Below are positions 33,170 to 43,581 of a DNA stretch of 64,000 nt, one piece after another. Source of the DNA: Gloeophyllum trabeum ATCC 11539 (lineage: Eukaryota; Basidiomycota; Agaricomycetes; Gloeophyllales; Gloeophyllaceae). Location of the stretch: contig NW_006920410.1 in NCBI RefSeq assembly GCF_000344685.1, forward strand, positions 30,544-94,543. Direction: 5' to 3'. A model generated the notes under the pieces. The model did no database searches. It had not been told where the DNA came from and saw only the letters and a list, made by a program, of their open reading frames with translations. A program made the position numbers and the translations under genes. Position 1 is the first letter of the stretch. The number at the start of each line of letters is the position of its first letter.

Positions 33170-35779
33170 ATGAGATATACCACTACCGTCCAGTTCGACG
33201 ACATCGATGACTACGTCGCATTCCACAGAGATCGTGGCCTGACGATCGCAGGGTCTTCCACGGCCTTCTCAGAAGCTAGTTCTTCAGCAGTCTCGGCCGG
33301 GTGCTTGGAAGCCTCATTAAATCTGTCGGGATCAGGTTAGAGCGGCTACTCGATACCATAGGACAGCGTGTGCGTCTCGGCGCAAACGTCGTTGTCAAAA
33401 GAATGCTGCTAGATGCCGCCCCAGAGTACCACTGTTCAGCCCACCTTGGAGATGCTGCCAACCTGGACCTGACTTACCTCCGTGATCCGGCCGCCCCTAC
33501 GGTAGAGCAGTTTATAGATCAGATATACAAGATACAGTGCATTGCCTGCCGGGAACGCTATCTCCATTTACTAGCCCAGAACACGAAAGGCTGTAAACGA
33601 TTGGTACGGTTCTTACGGTGAGCAATGTATCTTATCATGATGCTGAATTCCAGTTGAAGACCGTCCTCAGAGGACGAAATGTTTTTTCCCAATACGCCGC
33701 CCTCAATCACATCAACTCGCTGCTGCACCTCAATGAGATGTTCGTTGACGTGTTCATGAATATGCACATCGCGGGGATCCTCCAAGCACTCTTACTCGAC
33801 GTCTGCGCGGTACAGCGACAGCGACTTCCTCCTGCCTGCATCGCGCAGGGCACTTTTCTTTTTCGGCGACATGGAGGTGTCTAAAATTGTGGAGGAACTC
33901 AGATCAGTGGTGGGTTCCTCACGCTCCGTGGTAGAGACCAGGGAAATGGAGGAAAAGCTTGGACGTGAGCTCTTGGAGTTGACATTGTGAGAACACTGTT
34001 TCTCCCTGTATCTATGATTTGTGACCGGCGGACTTCAGGCGTCCCGACTGCAGGCTCCTTGCAGCCTCTTCAATCAATACGGCAGGCGAAGCGGTACAAA
34101 GGTCTCTCATGAGATCTTCCTCTGCTCTCCCACTGCTTCGCTCCTGGTGGGACGCCATGGGCTCGGGCGATGCGCTCGAGAGCGGGATTTTCACACAGAT
34201 CTTCCACGACTTCTGTTTCTACCACTTCGGCAAAATCAATAGGTCCTATGCTGATACGCAGACGGCTCGTTGGGTATGGTCGTATTTGATACTCCCCGTC
34301 GTTGATGTTGCGAGACCGCGCAATAAGAACTGGTAGGGTATCCTTAACTTCCGGACCGACGGCAATGACTGACTCTTGGTTCCTCAGGCTCCACTTCTTC
34401 CGTGCATTCGAGACGGTGTACATGCACGTATTCGCTCAAGACGTACATTGGTCTTTGATGGGTGCCAGTTCTCGTGCAAAGACCAAGGCCACAACGAGAG
34501 GCCTAGTGGGTATTCTGCGCGATGATCCTCCCATAGAAACGGCTACGAAAGAACTTATCCGGAGGAATGAAGAGACCGTTGCTCATGGTGATATTCCGGT
34601 CCAGATCTACGCCCTCACCGAACATTTTCTGCGGAGACTTCTTAACCCATATCCTGCTTGGTTCAAAAAGGTACACTCTCGCATGCTAACCGAACATAAA
34701 TGGACAAACTTGGAGTGGAAATCCATATGCGGTGATCTGATGGACATGCTTCGGCTGTGAGTACACTTCTACAAGGTATTTGGATCGCTCACACAAGTCG
34801 CATAGGGCAAGAAGACATGAGGAAGACTTTGAGACGATCGCGAGATATGTTCAGGAACATCCCGACTTATGTGATATTTTGCGCATAGCCGTAACTCAGC
34901 GGAAGGCGCAGCCTCTCATGGTGATCGAGGAAGAGAATATCCTCTGTCTCGAGGATAAGCTACGAGAGGCAGAACAATTGCAAGAGTTGATCATGTGGCC
35001 TTCAATCGTGGTGGACAGGCAGTGCGTGCCCTTTGAAGATGTGACCGTACTCAGTACATCCGATGGCTCGGAGTCCAGGTGTATTGACGTGATTGGGCAT
35101 TTGATACGTAGTCCAGAGTGCCGCTTCATGGTGAGAATCATATTACTGGAGTACGTTACGGATCTCATGTTTTCTCTTTTGCAGCAATTCGCCGGAATAA
35201 TTGATGATACATACACAACCCCTACGCCGGTCCCGACCAGCTCTCGTGACTTACCTTTGACCGGATTTGATCTCACGAGACCTACCGAGCAAGAAATGAT
35301 CGACACGCTGAGGGCTCTCGCTGCATCGTATGATGTAGAATTGGTCTATGACGCAGGCTCCCTTTTCTGGCTGCATGTTCTAGATTGGGATCTCGTCAGC
35401 GATGCGGGAGGACCTTATGGCCTTGTTCACTTGCACCAAGAGGCGAACGCTTGCATTGGCAGGCGTGGCGACGAGTTCTTTGTAGTTCCGAGCATGCAGC
35501 CGCGGCACTTGCCTGCCGCAAGCGGTGCTGGGTTCCACCTACTTGTGGCACAACTACGCCGTCCCGAGCCTCGGGTGTACTGGAAATATGAGTGAGTCAT
35601 GTGTCTTGATGTTAGATACATATTTATGTATCCCGCGCAGGATCGATGGAATGGAGTACAGAAAAAAGGCGTTGAGGAAGGAATGTTATGCAAGCCCAGA
35701 CCCAGCGAAGTTGCCCCCTCGAAAGATTTGGACAGTTAATCGCCATAGGGTTTTGTCAGTTGTCCGTTTAGATCATTGA
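33170..35779 (+). CDS. Large orphan protein, unknown function (about 750 aa, about 9 exons)
   Basis: No domain recognised. The likely start is ATG 33170 (MRYTTTVQFDDIDDYVAF). Clear later joins: AAACGATTG/TTGAAG across 33604-33654; the intron ending at 34039; TGG/CTC across 34334-34388; then 34758-34805, 35130-35184 and 35592-35640, each keeping frame. Two joins are weaker (around 33262-33299 and 33732-33777, introns of only 35-45 bases). The product is helical, with LGRVLGSLIKSVGIRLERLLDTIGQRV, LARRHEEDFETIARYVQEHPDLC and a C-terminal WLHVLDWDLVSDAGGPYGLVHL. It is not obviously membrane-bound. Third-position GC is lower than in the housekeeping genes, as for other lineage-specific genes. The gene looks intact; the role is unknown. 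Confidence 0.55.
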
Positions 35780-36786
35780 TTGTTCGCGGGCATCCTGTGT
35801 GACGCCCGGATAATGCGGTTGCGAGGAAGAGGCGGTGATAAATTGGCAAAGACGACAAGGTTGTCGAACACCTCGGGCGAGAAGACGAATGACAGGGCTA
35901 TATGGAGATAGAATGGAATGCAGGACCGCCAGGTAATATACGCGACACTTATTATAAGGTTTGTTTGTGCCATACGGTATGCGGCGCTTGTAAAGGTGTG
36001 CCCCTCGTGTAGAATCGAATATTATACTTGTACCCAGGACTTGCGTACGACGCTCGGGATTGATGGACTGCATCTTATACTGGACTGAGCAAGTGTGATA
36101 GGCTCGTGCTCGTCACAATAAGGAAGTACACTATGTTCTTGCATCCGGATACATTTGCAGTGGTTTCGACTTGGAATCAGACCTATCCGTGGCGTTATCG
36201 ACTCTTTTTTCCCCGTCTCCCACCAATGAGATAACTGACGAACGTGGCGGGGATTTCACGATGATCCATGCTGTGGGATATATAGCAGCTTAACTATGCT
36301 TATAACGAGAGCGCGCTATTTTTGTGCCACTTAATGAGTAGGTAAATGATTATCAAGTCGGGTTACGAAATTGTGGCTGGCTTGTGGCAAAGAAGATGGG
36401 TCTACACCCACGTGCAAAGCACCGCCACCACCGTCGACCCATCTCGCATTCGAGTCCGGGTTTCCGATTGGGGTAACAAAAGCCTATGATGCGCACGAGG
36501 GGAATGACATTGTATCTTAGCGTCTTTCAATTCCGACCGTGCACTGTCTTCCCCCTCGCTCCAGTTGCCGTGTCAGTCGGCTCTGATGGCACAACGTGAT
36601 GAGTGTCGACTCTGTCGAGCGGTCGAATCAGGTGCGCTGCGCGTTGATGAGGCGTCGCTCGTTACACGACGATGACGCGTCGCTCGTTACACTCACGGCC
36701 GCGTCAACATCCACGCCTCCAAGAGACTTCCCTCAACGTCGACATCCTCGACGCTACATTGTGTTGTACTTGGTGCGAAAACAAAC
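35780..36786. other. Intergenic, about 1 kb, with one short tandem repeat
   Basis: No gene seen. The 16-mer GCGTCGC followed by TCGTTACAC occurs twice at 36652-36667 and 36677-36692. The right part is the promoter region of MAPEG copy 2. Confidence 0.4.
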
Positions 36787-37534
36787 ATGGCTAGCATCGT
36801 GCTTCCGAAGGGGTGAGCACTGGCCCCGCAACGCGTGCCAGTTGACACTGACGGTACACATAGATTCACCTATGTGATCGCCTCGGCTTTCAGCCCCGTC
36901 TGGGTGCTGATCTGGCAAAGCACCAAGGTTGCGCAGGCACGCAGTGCCGCGGGTATCAAGTATCCCCAGCGTACGTCCCTCCAATACACATTCTCGCTCG
37001 TAAGGATTGACGGGCGCATGGTGATGGGCAGTGCACGCGGAAAAGGCGGAGGCAGAGGCGGCCAGAAATGCACATGTGTTCAATTGTGTACAGCGTACGA
37101 CTCGATGTTCTCTCTTCATGCGATCAGCTTCTGAGGTATTGACCAGGCGCACACCAAAACACCCTCGAGAGCCTGCCCATAGCAGTCATCGGGTGTGTCT
37201 CGCCGCACTCTCCTCCCCCTTTATTCTGTTCTAACATCACGCCGCGCATACAGCACCCTCGTCACCGGTCTTCGGTTCCCCATCCTCGCCGCCTCTCTCG
37301 TGGGCACCTGGACGCTCGCGCGCGTCTTGTACACGCGTGGGTACGCGACGGGCGATCCTGACGAGGTTCGTCTCTCGCCACGTTTTACGAACAGAGGGGG
37401 GAGAGAAGCTGATGGTGTATTGTATTGCTCAGCGTACGTACCCCGGAGGCGCGCTCACGGCGGTCGTGCAGTTCGCGTTGGCTCTCGCGGGGACGTGGAC
37501 CGTTGGAGAGTTCGTGTGGGCGGAGCTGCAGTGA
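36787..37534 (+). CDS. MAPEG family protein, microsomal glutathione S-transferase 3-like (copy 2)
   Basis: Paralogue of the gene at 8182-8904. Exons 36787-36812, 36864-36970, 37032-37094, 37147-37192, 37254-37365 and 37433-37534 have lengths 26/107/63/46/112/102, identical to copy 1. It is also 151 residues. Motifs: MASIVLPKG, FTYVIASAFSPVWVLIW, the family block AEKAEAEAARNAHVFNCVQR, AHQNTLESLPI, VTGLRFPILAASLVGTWTLA, RVLYTRGYATGDPDE and the last helix ending WAELQ. Expected activity is glutathione conjugation or peroxide reduction at an intracellular membrane. The protein differs from copy 1 at many positions, so the duplication is not recent. Confidence 0.92.
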
Positions 37535-38092
37535 TTGATATGTACGTGCAAGCGCGAGAATGGAGAGAGGGGGCACAGACCTAGTACGTCAAAATGTATG
37601 ATACTCTACGATCCTAACCCTTGATTACGAGGAATAGGATGTCAGGTACCCTGCATGAATAATCCGGTCTGCTGCGGTGCTTGGAAAATGCTCAGAAGAA
37701 AAGCGGTCGCGTGGCTTTGCAGCTTATGGATCCCGAAGAGCTGTGGCCTGGATAGTCGTCGAATAGGGATGGGATATGGGTCTTAACTTGGGAATGTGGC
37801 GGGTGGCGGCTGATAAGGGACTAAGTGGCTCGCCACAACGCTTGGACTTGGGCTTGGCAACCGATGGAGGTGCCACAATTGCCACACGGCGTCCTCGTAT
37901 ATAAGCCTATGGACTCTTTGATCATCAGTGAGTACATAAACTCATCCACATCCCGCAGTACACCAGCTCGTTATTGCTCACTGCCGTGTTGTTAGCACAA
38001 GGTCCGCCGCATGGTCTGCCTTCATACCCCTCCGTCATTAGCTAACGAAGATCATCGCTCCAGCTCCATCAGCCCTTACTTCTATTCGCAGC
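37535..38092. other. Intergenic, nothing recognised
   Basis: No gene or repeat seen. The right part presumably contains the promoter of the next gene (TATATAAG at about 37898). Confidence 0.35.
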
Positions 38093-38653
38093 ATGAGCCA
38101 CTACACCCCCGACCAACTCGAACTCGTCCTTACCAACATCGAGCGGGACACCGAGGACTGGGAGAAGACCGCCCCGCCGCTCCTCGACGAGGAAATCGCC
38201 GACCCCGCGTGGCCCGTCTCCGCCCAATCCACAGAGGTCGCAGCATCCATCTCCGCTCCGGGCGACCTCGAGCCCGAAGCCTTCGTCGCGACACACGCGG
38301 ACGCGCGCGGGTGCCCGTTCGCCTTCGTCCGCGCGCTGCGGCTCTACATGCGCGTGGTCGCGCTCAAGGTCCCTCCCATGATCGGGGAGGAGAAGGAGAA
38401 GATGCTGGTTGCGCTGAGGAGGTACGAGAGGACGATGGAGCGTGTGGTGTGGCGCGCGATGCTGGAGCTGGAGGTGGTCGAGAGGTACCATGTGGCGTTT
38501 TGCCGGCGGCGGCTGGGGCTGGACGGGGAGGAGGAGGGGGAGGTACGGGAGTGGGGTGCGGTGGAGGGGCAGGGAGGAGAGGCGTGGAGGAAAATCGATA
38601 GGGAGCTGTTGTGGGAGAAGATACATGAGGTCGAGGCGAAGAGGAGCGCGTAG
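38093..38653 (+). CDS. Orphan protein, local family member A (186 aa)
   Basis: Single-exon frame with host-like GC-rich codons, MSHYTPDQLELVLTNIERD to VEAKRSA. No known domain. It is mostly helical and charged: an acidic N-terminal half, then ALRLYMRVVALKVPPM, RRYERTMERVVWRAMLELEV, VERYHVAF and KIDRELLWEKIHEVEAKR. A broken copy of its 3' half lies at 42830-43043, and the protein at 46575-47480 has a related C-terminus, so this is a small local family. Function unknown. Confidence 0.6.
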   Translation: MSHYTPDQLELVLTNIERDTEDWEKTAPPLLDEEIADPAWPVSAQSTEVAASISAPGDLEPEAFVATHADARGCPFAFVRALRLYMRVVALKVPPMIGEEKEKMLVALRRYERTMERVVWRAMLELEVVERYHVAFCRRRLGLDGEEEGEVREWGAVEGQGGEAWRKIDRELLWEKIHEVEAKRSA

Positions 38654-39040
38654 AAAACCTTGTATTCGTGCCATTTCGTGGCCAGGACACTTGAAGTTGT
38701 GTTGTTCGCTCTCGTACTTGTTGGCAGATTGACGTATCGGCTTATTTTCCGTAATTCATCGTTGTGGTCCTATAATGCGTTCCAATCAATATTGTTCCGT
38801 TTCGGCCGTCAGTGGCGGGGGAACGCTAGCGGCCACAAACAAGCGAAAACAAGAAGCATCACGGCAAACGCCGAGAGACGGCCCCTGTAAATTGTGGCTG
38901 TGGACCTTGCATTGCGTCATACCCGTTCGTCCCTGGCCATCATGTATATGGTGTCTGTCAATGAGGCTTGCTTGCATCCGTCCTCCTCCTATACTACGTT
39001 CTGCACTTGAACTTGATCACCCTCCTCGACGAAAGTCAAT
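38654..39040. other. Intergenic, nothing recognised
   Basis: Spacer upstream of the MscL gene. It has short open frames only and no repeat. Confidence 0.35.
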
Positions 39041-39819
39041 ATGGCTGCTCAGCACCACTGGGACGACACGCGCGAGGCGCTGTTGCACGGCGAGCGGACG
39101 GTCGCGAAGCGCGTGCGGAGTGTGTGGAATGGGTTCACCGGTACGCTGTCGGTAGCTCGAGATTGGTGGGATGTGTCGCTTACGCCGACTGGTTTGTAGA
39201 GTTTGCGCTGAGGGATAATGTGCTCGAGGTTGCGGTTGGTTTGATGTAAGGCGACTACGCATGAAGAGACGCGAGGAAGTCAGTTCTGAGTACTTGATAG
39301 GATTGCGTCGGCGTTCACGACCGTCGTGAACTCCCTCGTCTCGGATATCCTCCTGCCTCCACTATCCCTTTTGCCGTTCATGGACCACAAGAACCTCCCC
39401 GAGAAGTTCGCCGTCCTCAAGCGCGGCCACAACGCGACCGCGCATTACAACACGCTGAAGCAGGCGGAGGACGACGGCGCGGTGACGCTTGCATACGGGT
39501 CTGTTTCGTCCGCTTTGATCTCTCGAGCGCGGGCTGATACGTCCTAGGTTGTTCCTCGAGCACGTCCTGAATTTTGTCGGGCTTGGGTTGGTGTTGTATG
39601 CGTTAGCAAATATATACGCCGTGGTGTCGAAGGACTCGATTATCAAGCATACAGTGAGGTGCATATATTGTAGGAAGGAGATCTCCCAGAAGGTGGGTGC
39701 CCATCGGTTCTCGGATGATGGAAAAGAGGGACTGAAATACGAATGTATAGGCCAAACGGTGCGCGTTCTGTACGGGGTGGCAAGATGGTAGGGAAGATAG
39801 GGAGACGAGCGCTCTGTGA
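39041..39819 (+). CDS. MscL-type mechanosensitive channel with C-terminal CxxC pair
   Basis: Large-conductance tension-gated channel family. Exons: 39041-39140, 39200-39245, 39301-39498, 39548-39692 and 39751-39819, 185 residues. The first helix region is FALRDNVLEVAVGLMIASAF, then TTVVNSLVSDILLPPLSLLP, a close match to the bacterial MscL pore block. A periplasm-like loop follows, then VLNFVGLGLVLYALANIYAV as second helix. After it come CIYC and CAFC, separated by about ten residues, and a WQDGRED tail: a zinc-ribbon-like end seen in fungal MscL homologues and absent from the classical bacterial protein. The last exon restores this end; without it the frame would read into intron sequence. 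Membrane (plasma or organelle) is not decided. Confidence 0.88.
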
Positions 39820-40307
39820 GCAACGACCAGCAGTCGTTGCATGCCCATTGGGTCCTGCTTACGAATTTCACGACTGTTGCTGTATCGATATGCCGAATGT
39901 CTCAATTATTCATCCCTTCTTGTTTCCATGATGGAGTTTCTCAATTCGCATAAGCCCTCCTATACGACTCAGATGCGGTATAACGTTCTGACGCACCATT
40001 ATGACCTGATGATCCACAGATTCTTGCTTCCAGCGCCTTCAATGTTTCCTCCGTACAAGATCGCAAGCCACAAACCGTTATTTCTCAGGGTTACGCTTCT
40101 CACCGGCGGTGCTGCTGGCTAAGGAAACGGATCGAGCGCGCATAACGGCTTATGTACGATAGGTGTGGACTTTTAGATCCCTTCAAGAAATTAAATTGAA
40201 GGGGAGAGAAAGAGACAGAGTAGGGAAAGACTCTCCATTCGGGCCCTGTGAGCTTCAGAAGCGGTATAATATCGATAGGGTATACTGATGCTATACTCAG
40301 GGATTTA
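39820..40307. other. Intergenic flank of the MITE
   Basis: No gene recognised. It ends with the TA (40306-40307) duplicated by the MITE insertion. Confidence 0.35.
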
Positions 40308-40741
40308 CAGTCGACTCTGTCTTAACCCATACCTGTGATAACCCATAACCTGTAATAACCCATAGGTTTTTGGCTTCCACCAACATGGTAGATAGTAAAA
40401 ACCCATAAGTCTGCCGTATCCCATAACCCATAGCTTTTTGGAGGGTCATAACCCATAAAACAACCTATATTAGGAAGGTACAGGTCTCCTTCCCACGAGA
40501 ATCTGGACCATCTGGACCCTTAATTTTTGGTTCTCGTGGTATTTCAGAAGATAACCCATACCAGACTCAAGATTCCGTATCTAAACGGTGTCATAAACGA
40601 CGTCCGGCCTATACCGGATAGGCTGTCTGTCACGCGTACTAGGTAGTCACACAATGTCACACGTTCTGGTAACCCATAGTCTGCAGAAACCCATAACTTT
40701 TGGGTTCCACGACCCGTTATGGGTTAAGACAGAGTCGACTG
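40308..40741. mobile_element. MITE, 434 bp, Tc1/mariner- or pogo-type ends, TA duplication
   Basis: Perfect 24-base inverted ends start CAGTCGACTCTGTC (40308-40331 and 40718-40741) and are bordered by TA on both sides. No open frame of use lies inside. The interior carries about nine scattered copies of ACCCATA, part of a recurring TAACCCATA. CAGT ends and TA duplication fit pogo/Fot1-like members of the mariner order. Its ends differ from those of the 3.4 kb element at 4640-8034, so that transposase is probably not its mover. Confidence 0.82.
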
Positions 40742-41135
40742 TACCGCGACCCGAAATATCCCTCGAGGCTATATAGCTTCTTTGTTTCCACGCGCATGTC
40801 CTCTGGATCACATTCCTGGGTTCGACTTGAAACACATTGGTGACGCCGGCAGTAACTGTCCTTGCGCATACGTGGGAAGGTCACGTGCCAATGTCCTAAG
40901 TTCGCAGCCACAATTGAATTCCGCCACTGAACCTTTCTTTCCACCACGAGTTGGACGCCTCCTCATCAGTAGGATCCGCCATGTTGAAGTTGAAATTCAA
41001 GAAAGTCGACGACCTCTGGACCGTAATTCCATCGTAGGCCTCACCTTGCAACTTCTACTGCTCCTAGTGACTCTATCGGGCCTTTCCACAGTGGTACGAA
41101 GAGTCTGACGAAGCATTCATCCTCCCAATCTAGAG
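40742..41135. other. Intergenic upstream of an F-box gene
   Basis: No separate gene seen. An upstream exon of the F-box gene could lie here but no convincing ATG and donor pair was found. Confidence 0.3.
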
Positions 41136-42761
41136 ATGCTTTTAATGTACGATCTACCCATTCCCCCATACACATCGCGACTGACCCTTTGGCTTGCCCT
41201 ATCGTCTCAGCACAACTCTGTGTGTCCACCGAACCAACTGCCGCCAGAGATACTGGGAAACATATTTCAGCTTGCTCTCGGAAACGACTATAGCGACAGC
41301 GTGATTTCCATTACGCATGTGTGCCGCTATTGGCGTGATGTGGCTTTGGGTGATCCGAGTCTGTGGCGCAAACCCGCGAGTTCCTGTCCCGAGCTCGTGA
41401 CGCTGATAACGCAGCGCAGCAAGAACTTAGGTCTTGATCTAGTCATCAACACGGTTCTTAGGGATGGCATTCGGTCACGGGACTACTTCCCCACCAGCTA
41501 CAATTACGAACATGCTATGGAGTGCAAGCTGGCTTATGTCGCACATGCCGCTTCCCTCACCCTTGTTGTTCACGACAAGATGGACGGATTCCCTTCATAC
41601 GTGATGCAAAATCTCCGGACTAAAGCCCCACTTCTAGAGTCTCTGACCATTGGCACTATGGAGGTCAAGGTACCTTTGAACTTGACCTCCCTACAGAGTT
41701 ACTTCCCAAGGCTCAGTCGCCTGACAATCAGTAGGCTCGTCTTCTCGCGCACTTCTGGGATGTTCGGAAGCCTCACGTGCCTAGATGTGTGTTCAAATGA
41801 CGGCCGGAAGGTTATGGATGCTCTGCAGGGCGCTCCTCTACTTAAGAAGCTCATCCTGCGTAGCTCGATGTCATCACCGTGCAAGGCGGACAAGGACGCC
41901 GTCGCAAGGCTTCCTCACCTGGAAGAATTTTGCATGAGAGGTCTCTCGCCCTCCATGTGCATAGATTTTCTATCCCATTTAATTGTCGGTCGACCAGTCA
42001 GCCTGATCCTGCGGTGCGACCACGACAACACCGAGCCTGCGCAGATGTCATCGGCCGCTGAGGTGGCCTGGCGGTTCCTCACGGCCAACCATCGCACCGT
42101 CTATCGCTTTGCCGAAGTCCATGCCGGTGATGACATAGTCTGCATACTCCGGCCTCTTCCCCCTGCACCTGGTGTTACACATAACCCGGCTACAACCCAC
42201 TTCCGTATAGATCTGGACCAAGGAAGGGCCTACCTTCAGGAGTGGCACCATTACCTGCCCCTGGGAGACGTGGAAGTTTTGCGCGTCCACGAACATATGT
42301 TGGCGCGCCGCGATCTTCCTGATTGTTGGGAAACAACCGGACTTGCGAATAAGTTCAAGTACATGAACCAAGTTGAATGCCTGGAAATCACCGACAACGT
42401 CGCTCAGCACCTCATCCCGCATCTCGCAACGAAAGCACGACCGAGCGACCCAGGCCACCCCGCGTTGTTTCCTCGTTTGCAGCGTATCCACTTATACATG
42501 GAAGAAACGCGCCGGATCCTGTATTGCGAGGAGGAAGGTGTAGTGGATATCTATGAAGGTGTCTTCGACGTTATGGAGAGCTACGTGAATGAACGCCAGC
42601 GGGAGGGGGACGAGATCGCGGAGCTGTGGATACACGCCCTGCCCGTCACATTGCAGAGTGACGCGCTGGACGCGAGATTCAGGGGTCTCGTCCGCCAGCT
42701 ACGCTTTTCTCATTCTCGCATGGAAACCTCTTCGTGCCCCGATTTCAGCAGGGGGCAGTAA
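41136..42761 (+). CDS. F-box protein with leucine-rich-like C-terminal region (541 aa)
   Basis: Single long exon. The F-box is at residues 30-80: PPNQLPPEILGNIFQLAL, ISITHVCRYWRDVALGDPSLW. After it come irregular leucine-rich segments (LTLVVHDKMDGF, APLLESLTIGTMEV, YFPRLSRLTISRLVF, APLLKKLILRSS, LPHLEEFCMRG), typical of the very large agaricomycete F-box families, in which the C-terminal part binds ubiquitylation targets. The start at 41136 (MLLMYDLPIPP) is the first ATG; one at residue 4 is equally possible. Target unknown. Confidence 0.82.
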   Translation: MLLMYDLPIPPYTSRLTLWLALSSQHNSVCPPNQLPPEILGNIFQLALGNDYSDSVISITHVCRYWRDVALGDPSLWRKPASSCPELVTLITQRSKNLGLDLVINTVLRDGIRSRDYFPTSYNYEHAMECKLAYVAHAASLTLVVHDKMDGFPSYVMQNLRTKAPLLESLTIGTMEVKVPLNLTSLQSYFPRLSRLTISRLVFSRTSGMFGSLTCLDVCSNDGRKVMDALQGAPLLKKLILRSSMSSPCKADKDAVARLPHLEEFCMRGLSPSMCIDFLSHLIVGRPVSLILRCDHDNTEPAQMSSAAEVAWRFLTANHRTVYRFAEVHAGDDIVCILRPLPPAPGVTHNPATTHFRIDLDQGRAYLQEWHHYLPLGDVEVLRVHEHMLARRDLPDCWETTGLANKFKYMNQVECLEITDNVAQHLIPHLATKARPSDPGHPALFPRLQRIHLYMEETRRILYCEEEGVVDIYEGVFDVMESYVNERQREGDEIAELWIHALPVTLQSDALDARFRGLVRQLRFSHSRMETSSCPDFSRGQ

Positions 42762-43366
42762 TTATAATAATACGCGCGGCACCATTAAAACCATTCCTGG
42801 AAAGACGGTGTACGCTTTGCAAAGTGCACGGAAGTACGAGCGGACCATGGAGCGCGGGCGGGGCAGGTGGTCGAGCGGTATCATGGAGAGTTTTGTCCGA
42901 GATGGATGGGGATGAATCGTATGAAAGACTGGATTAAAAAGTGGGAGGAGCATACGCCTCGGATATAGCTGAGGCGTAAGAACCTCGATAGGGAGCTGCT
43001 GTGGAAGAAGCAACGTGAGGTCGAGGCGAGAAGGAGCGCTTAGATACTGCTGCACTCTCAGTTATGAGTATGCACGATATGACAGTCATGAGCTGTCACT
43101 ATCTTTGTTTCATCTGTATGTTTAATGCACCCTCATATTCTAGTTTGTATATCTTCCGGCTTCCGAGAGCGTCCAAATGCATTCATTAGTCGTAGCATCA
43201 TGCATAAGATTATAATGCCCACAACCCCGTCACCCATCTCTACTACGTGACATTACACGAACCTGGGAGAACAAATCCTATCCAGTCGAATGGCGCGCCA
43301 ATCTCAAGGCCACACTACTATCAATCTAGTAACCCTTGCCCTTGCACGCCACTGCCATTTGTTTGT
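42762..43366. other. Intergenic, contains the relic of local family A
   Basis: Besides the relic at 42830-43043, nothing is recognised. Confidence 0.35.
42830..43043 (+). pseudogene. Broken 3' copy of the orphan gene at 38093-38653
   Basis: Reads KYERTMERG near 42832, matching RYERTMERV of the intact gene, then, in another frame, VVERYHGEFCP, matching VVERYHVAFCR. After an unrelated stretch it ends with NLDRELLWKKQREVEARRSA and TAG at 43041, against KIDRELLWEKIHEVEAKRSA and TAG. Frames are broken between these blocks and the 5' half is absent. It is a decayed partial duplicate. Confidence 0.72.
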
Positions 43367-43498
43367 TCAAGCTGGCCATTGCACCGGTGGCGCCGGTGGC
43401 TGAGGAGATACCTCGGCAAAGTCCGTTTCGATCGGCACATTCATCCTGCGCGTCACGTCCGGCACGCTGCCAGTGAGATCCCCCGCAAACTGCACCAT
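43367..43498 (-). CDS. Possible small ORF (43 aa)
   Basis: MVQFAGDLTGSVPDVTRRMN at the start and a Pro-rich end (PQPPAPPVQWPA). The third positions are GC-rich as in host genes. It is too short for any family call and may be an exon of an unrecognised gene or chance. It lies 84 bases upstream of the ABC1-like gene in divergent orientation. Confidence 0.2.
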   Translation of the reverse strand: MVQFAGDLTGSVPDVTRRMNVPIETDFAEVSPQPPAPPVQWPA

Positions 43499-43581
43499 GG
43501 ACTTGCCTGTCCTTGCGTTCCACCCCCACTCTGTCCCTCGTTCTACGCGTTCATATATGCGTCTAGCTTTATAGTTATATA

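Noticed and set aside
33170..33900. Frameshifts in the 33-36 kb orphan gene
   Set aside because: Both apparent frame breaks can be explained by short GT-AG introns (about 33262-33299 and 33732-33777), so a pseudogene is not required.
40308..40741. TAACCCATA repeats as an interstitial telomere
   Set aside because: The unit is not the fungal TTAGGG/CCCTAA repeat and copies are scattered, not in tandem; the whole lies inside a TA-flanked inverted-repeat unit.
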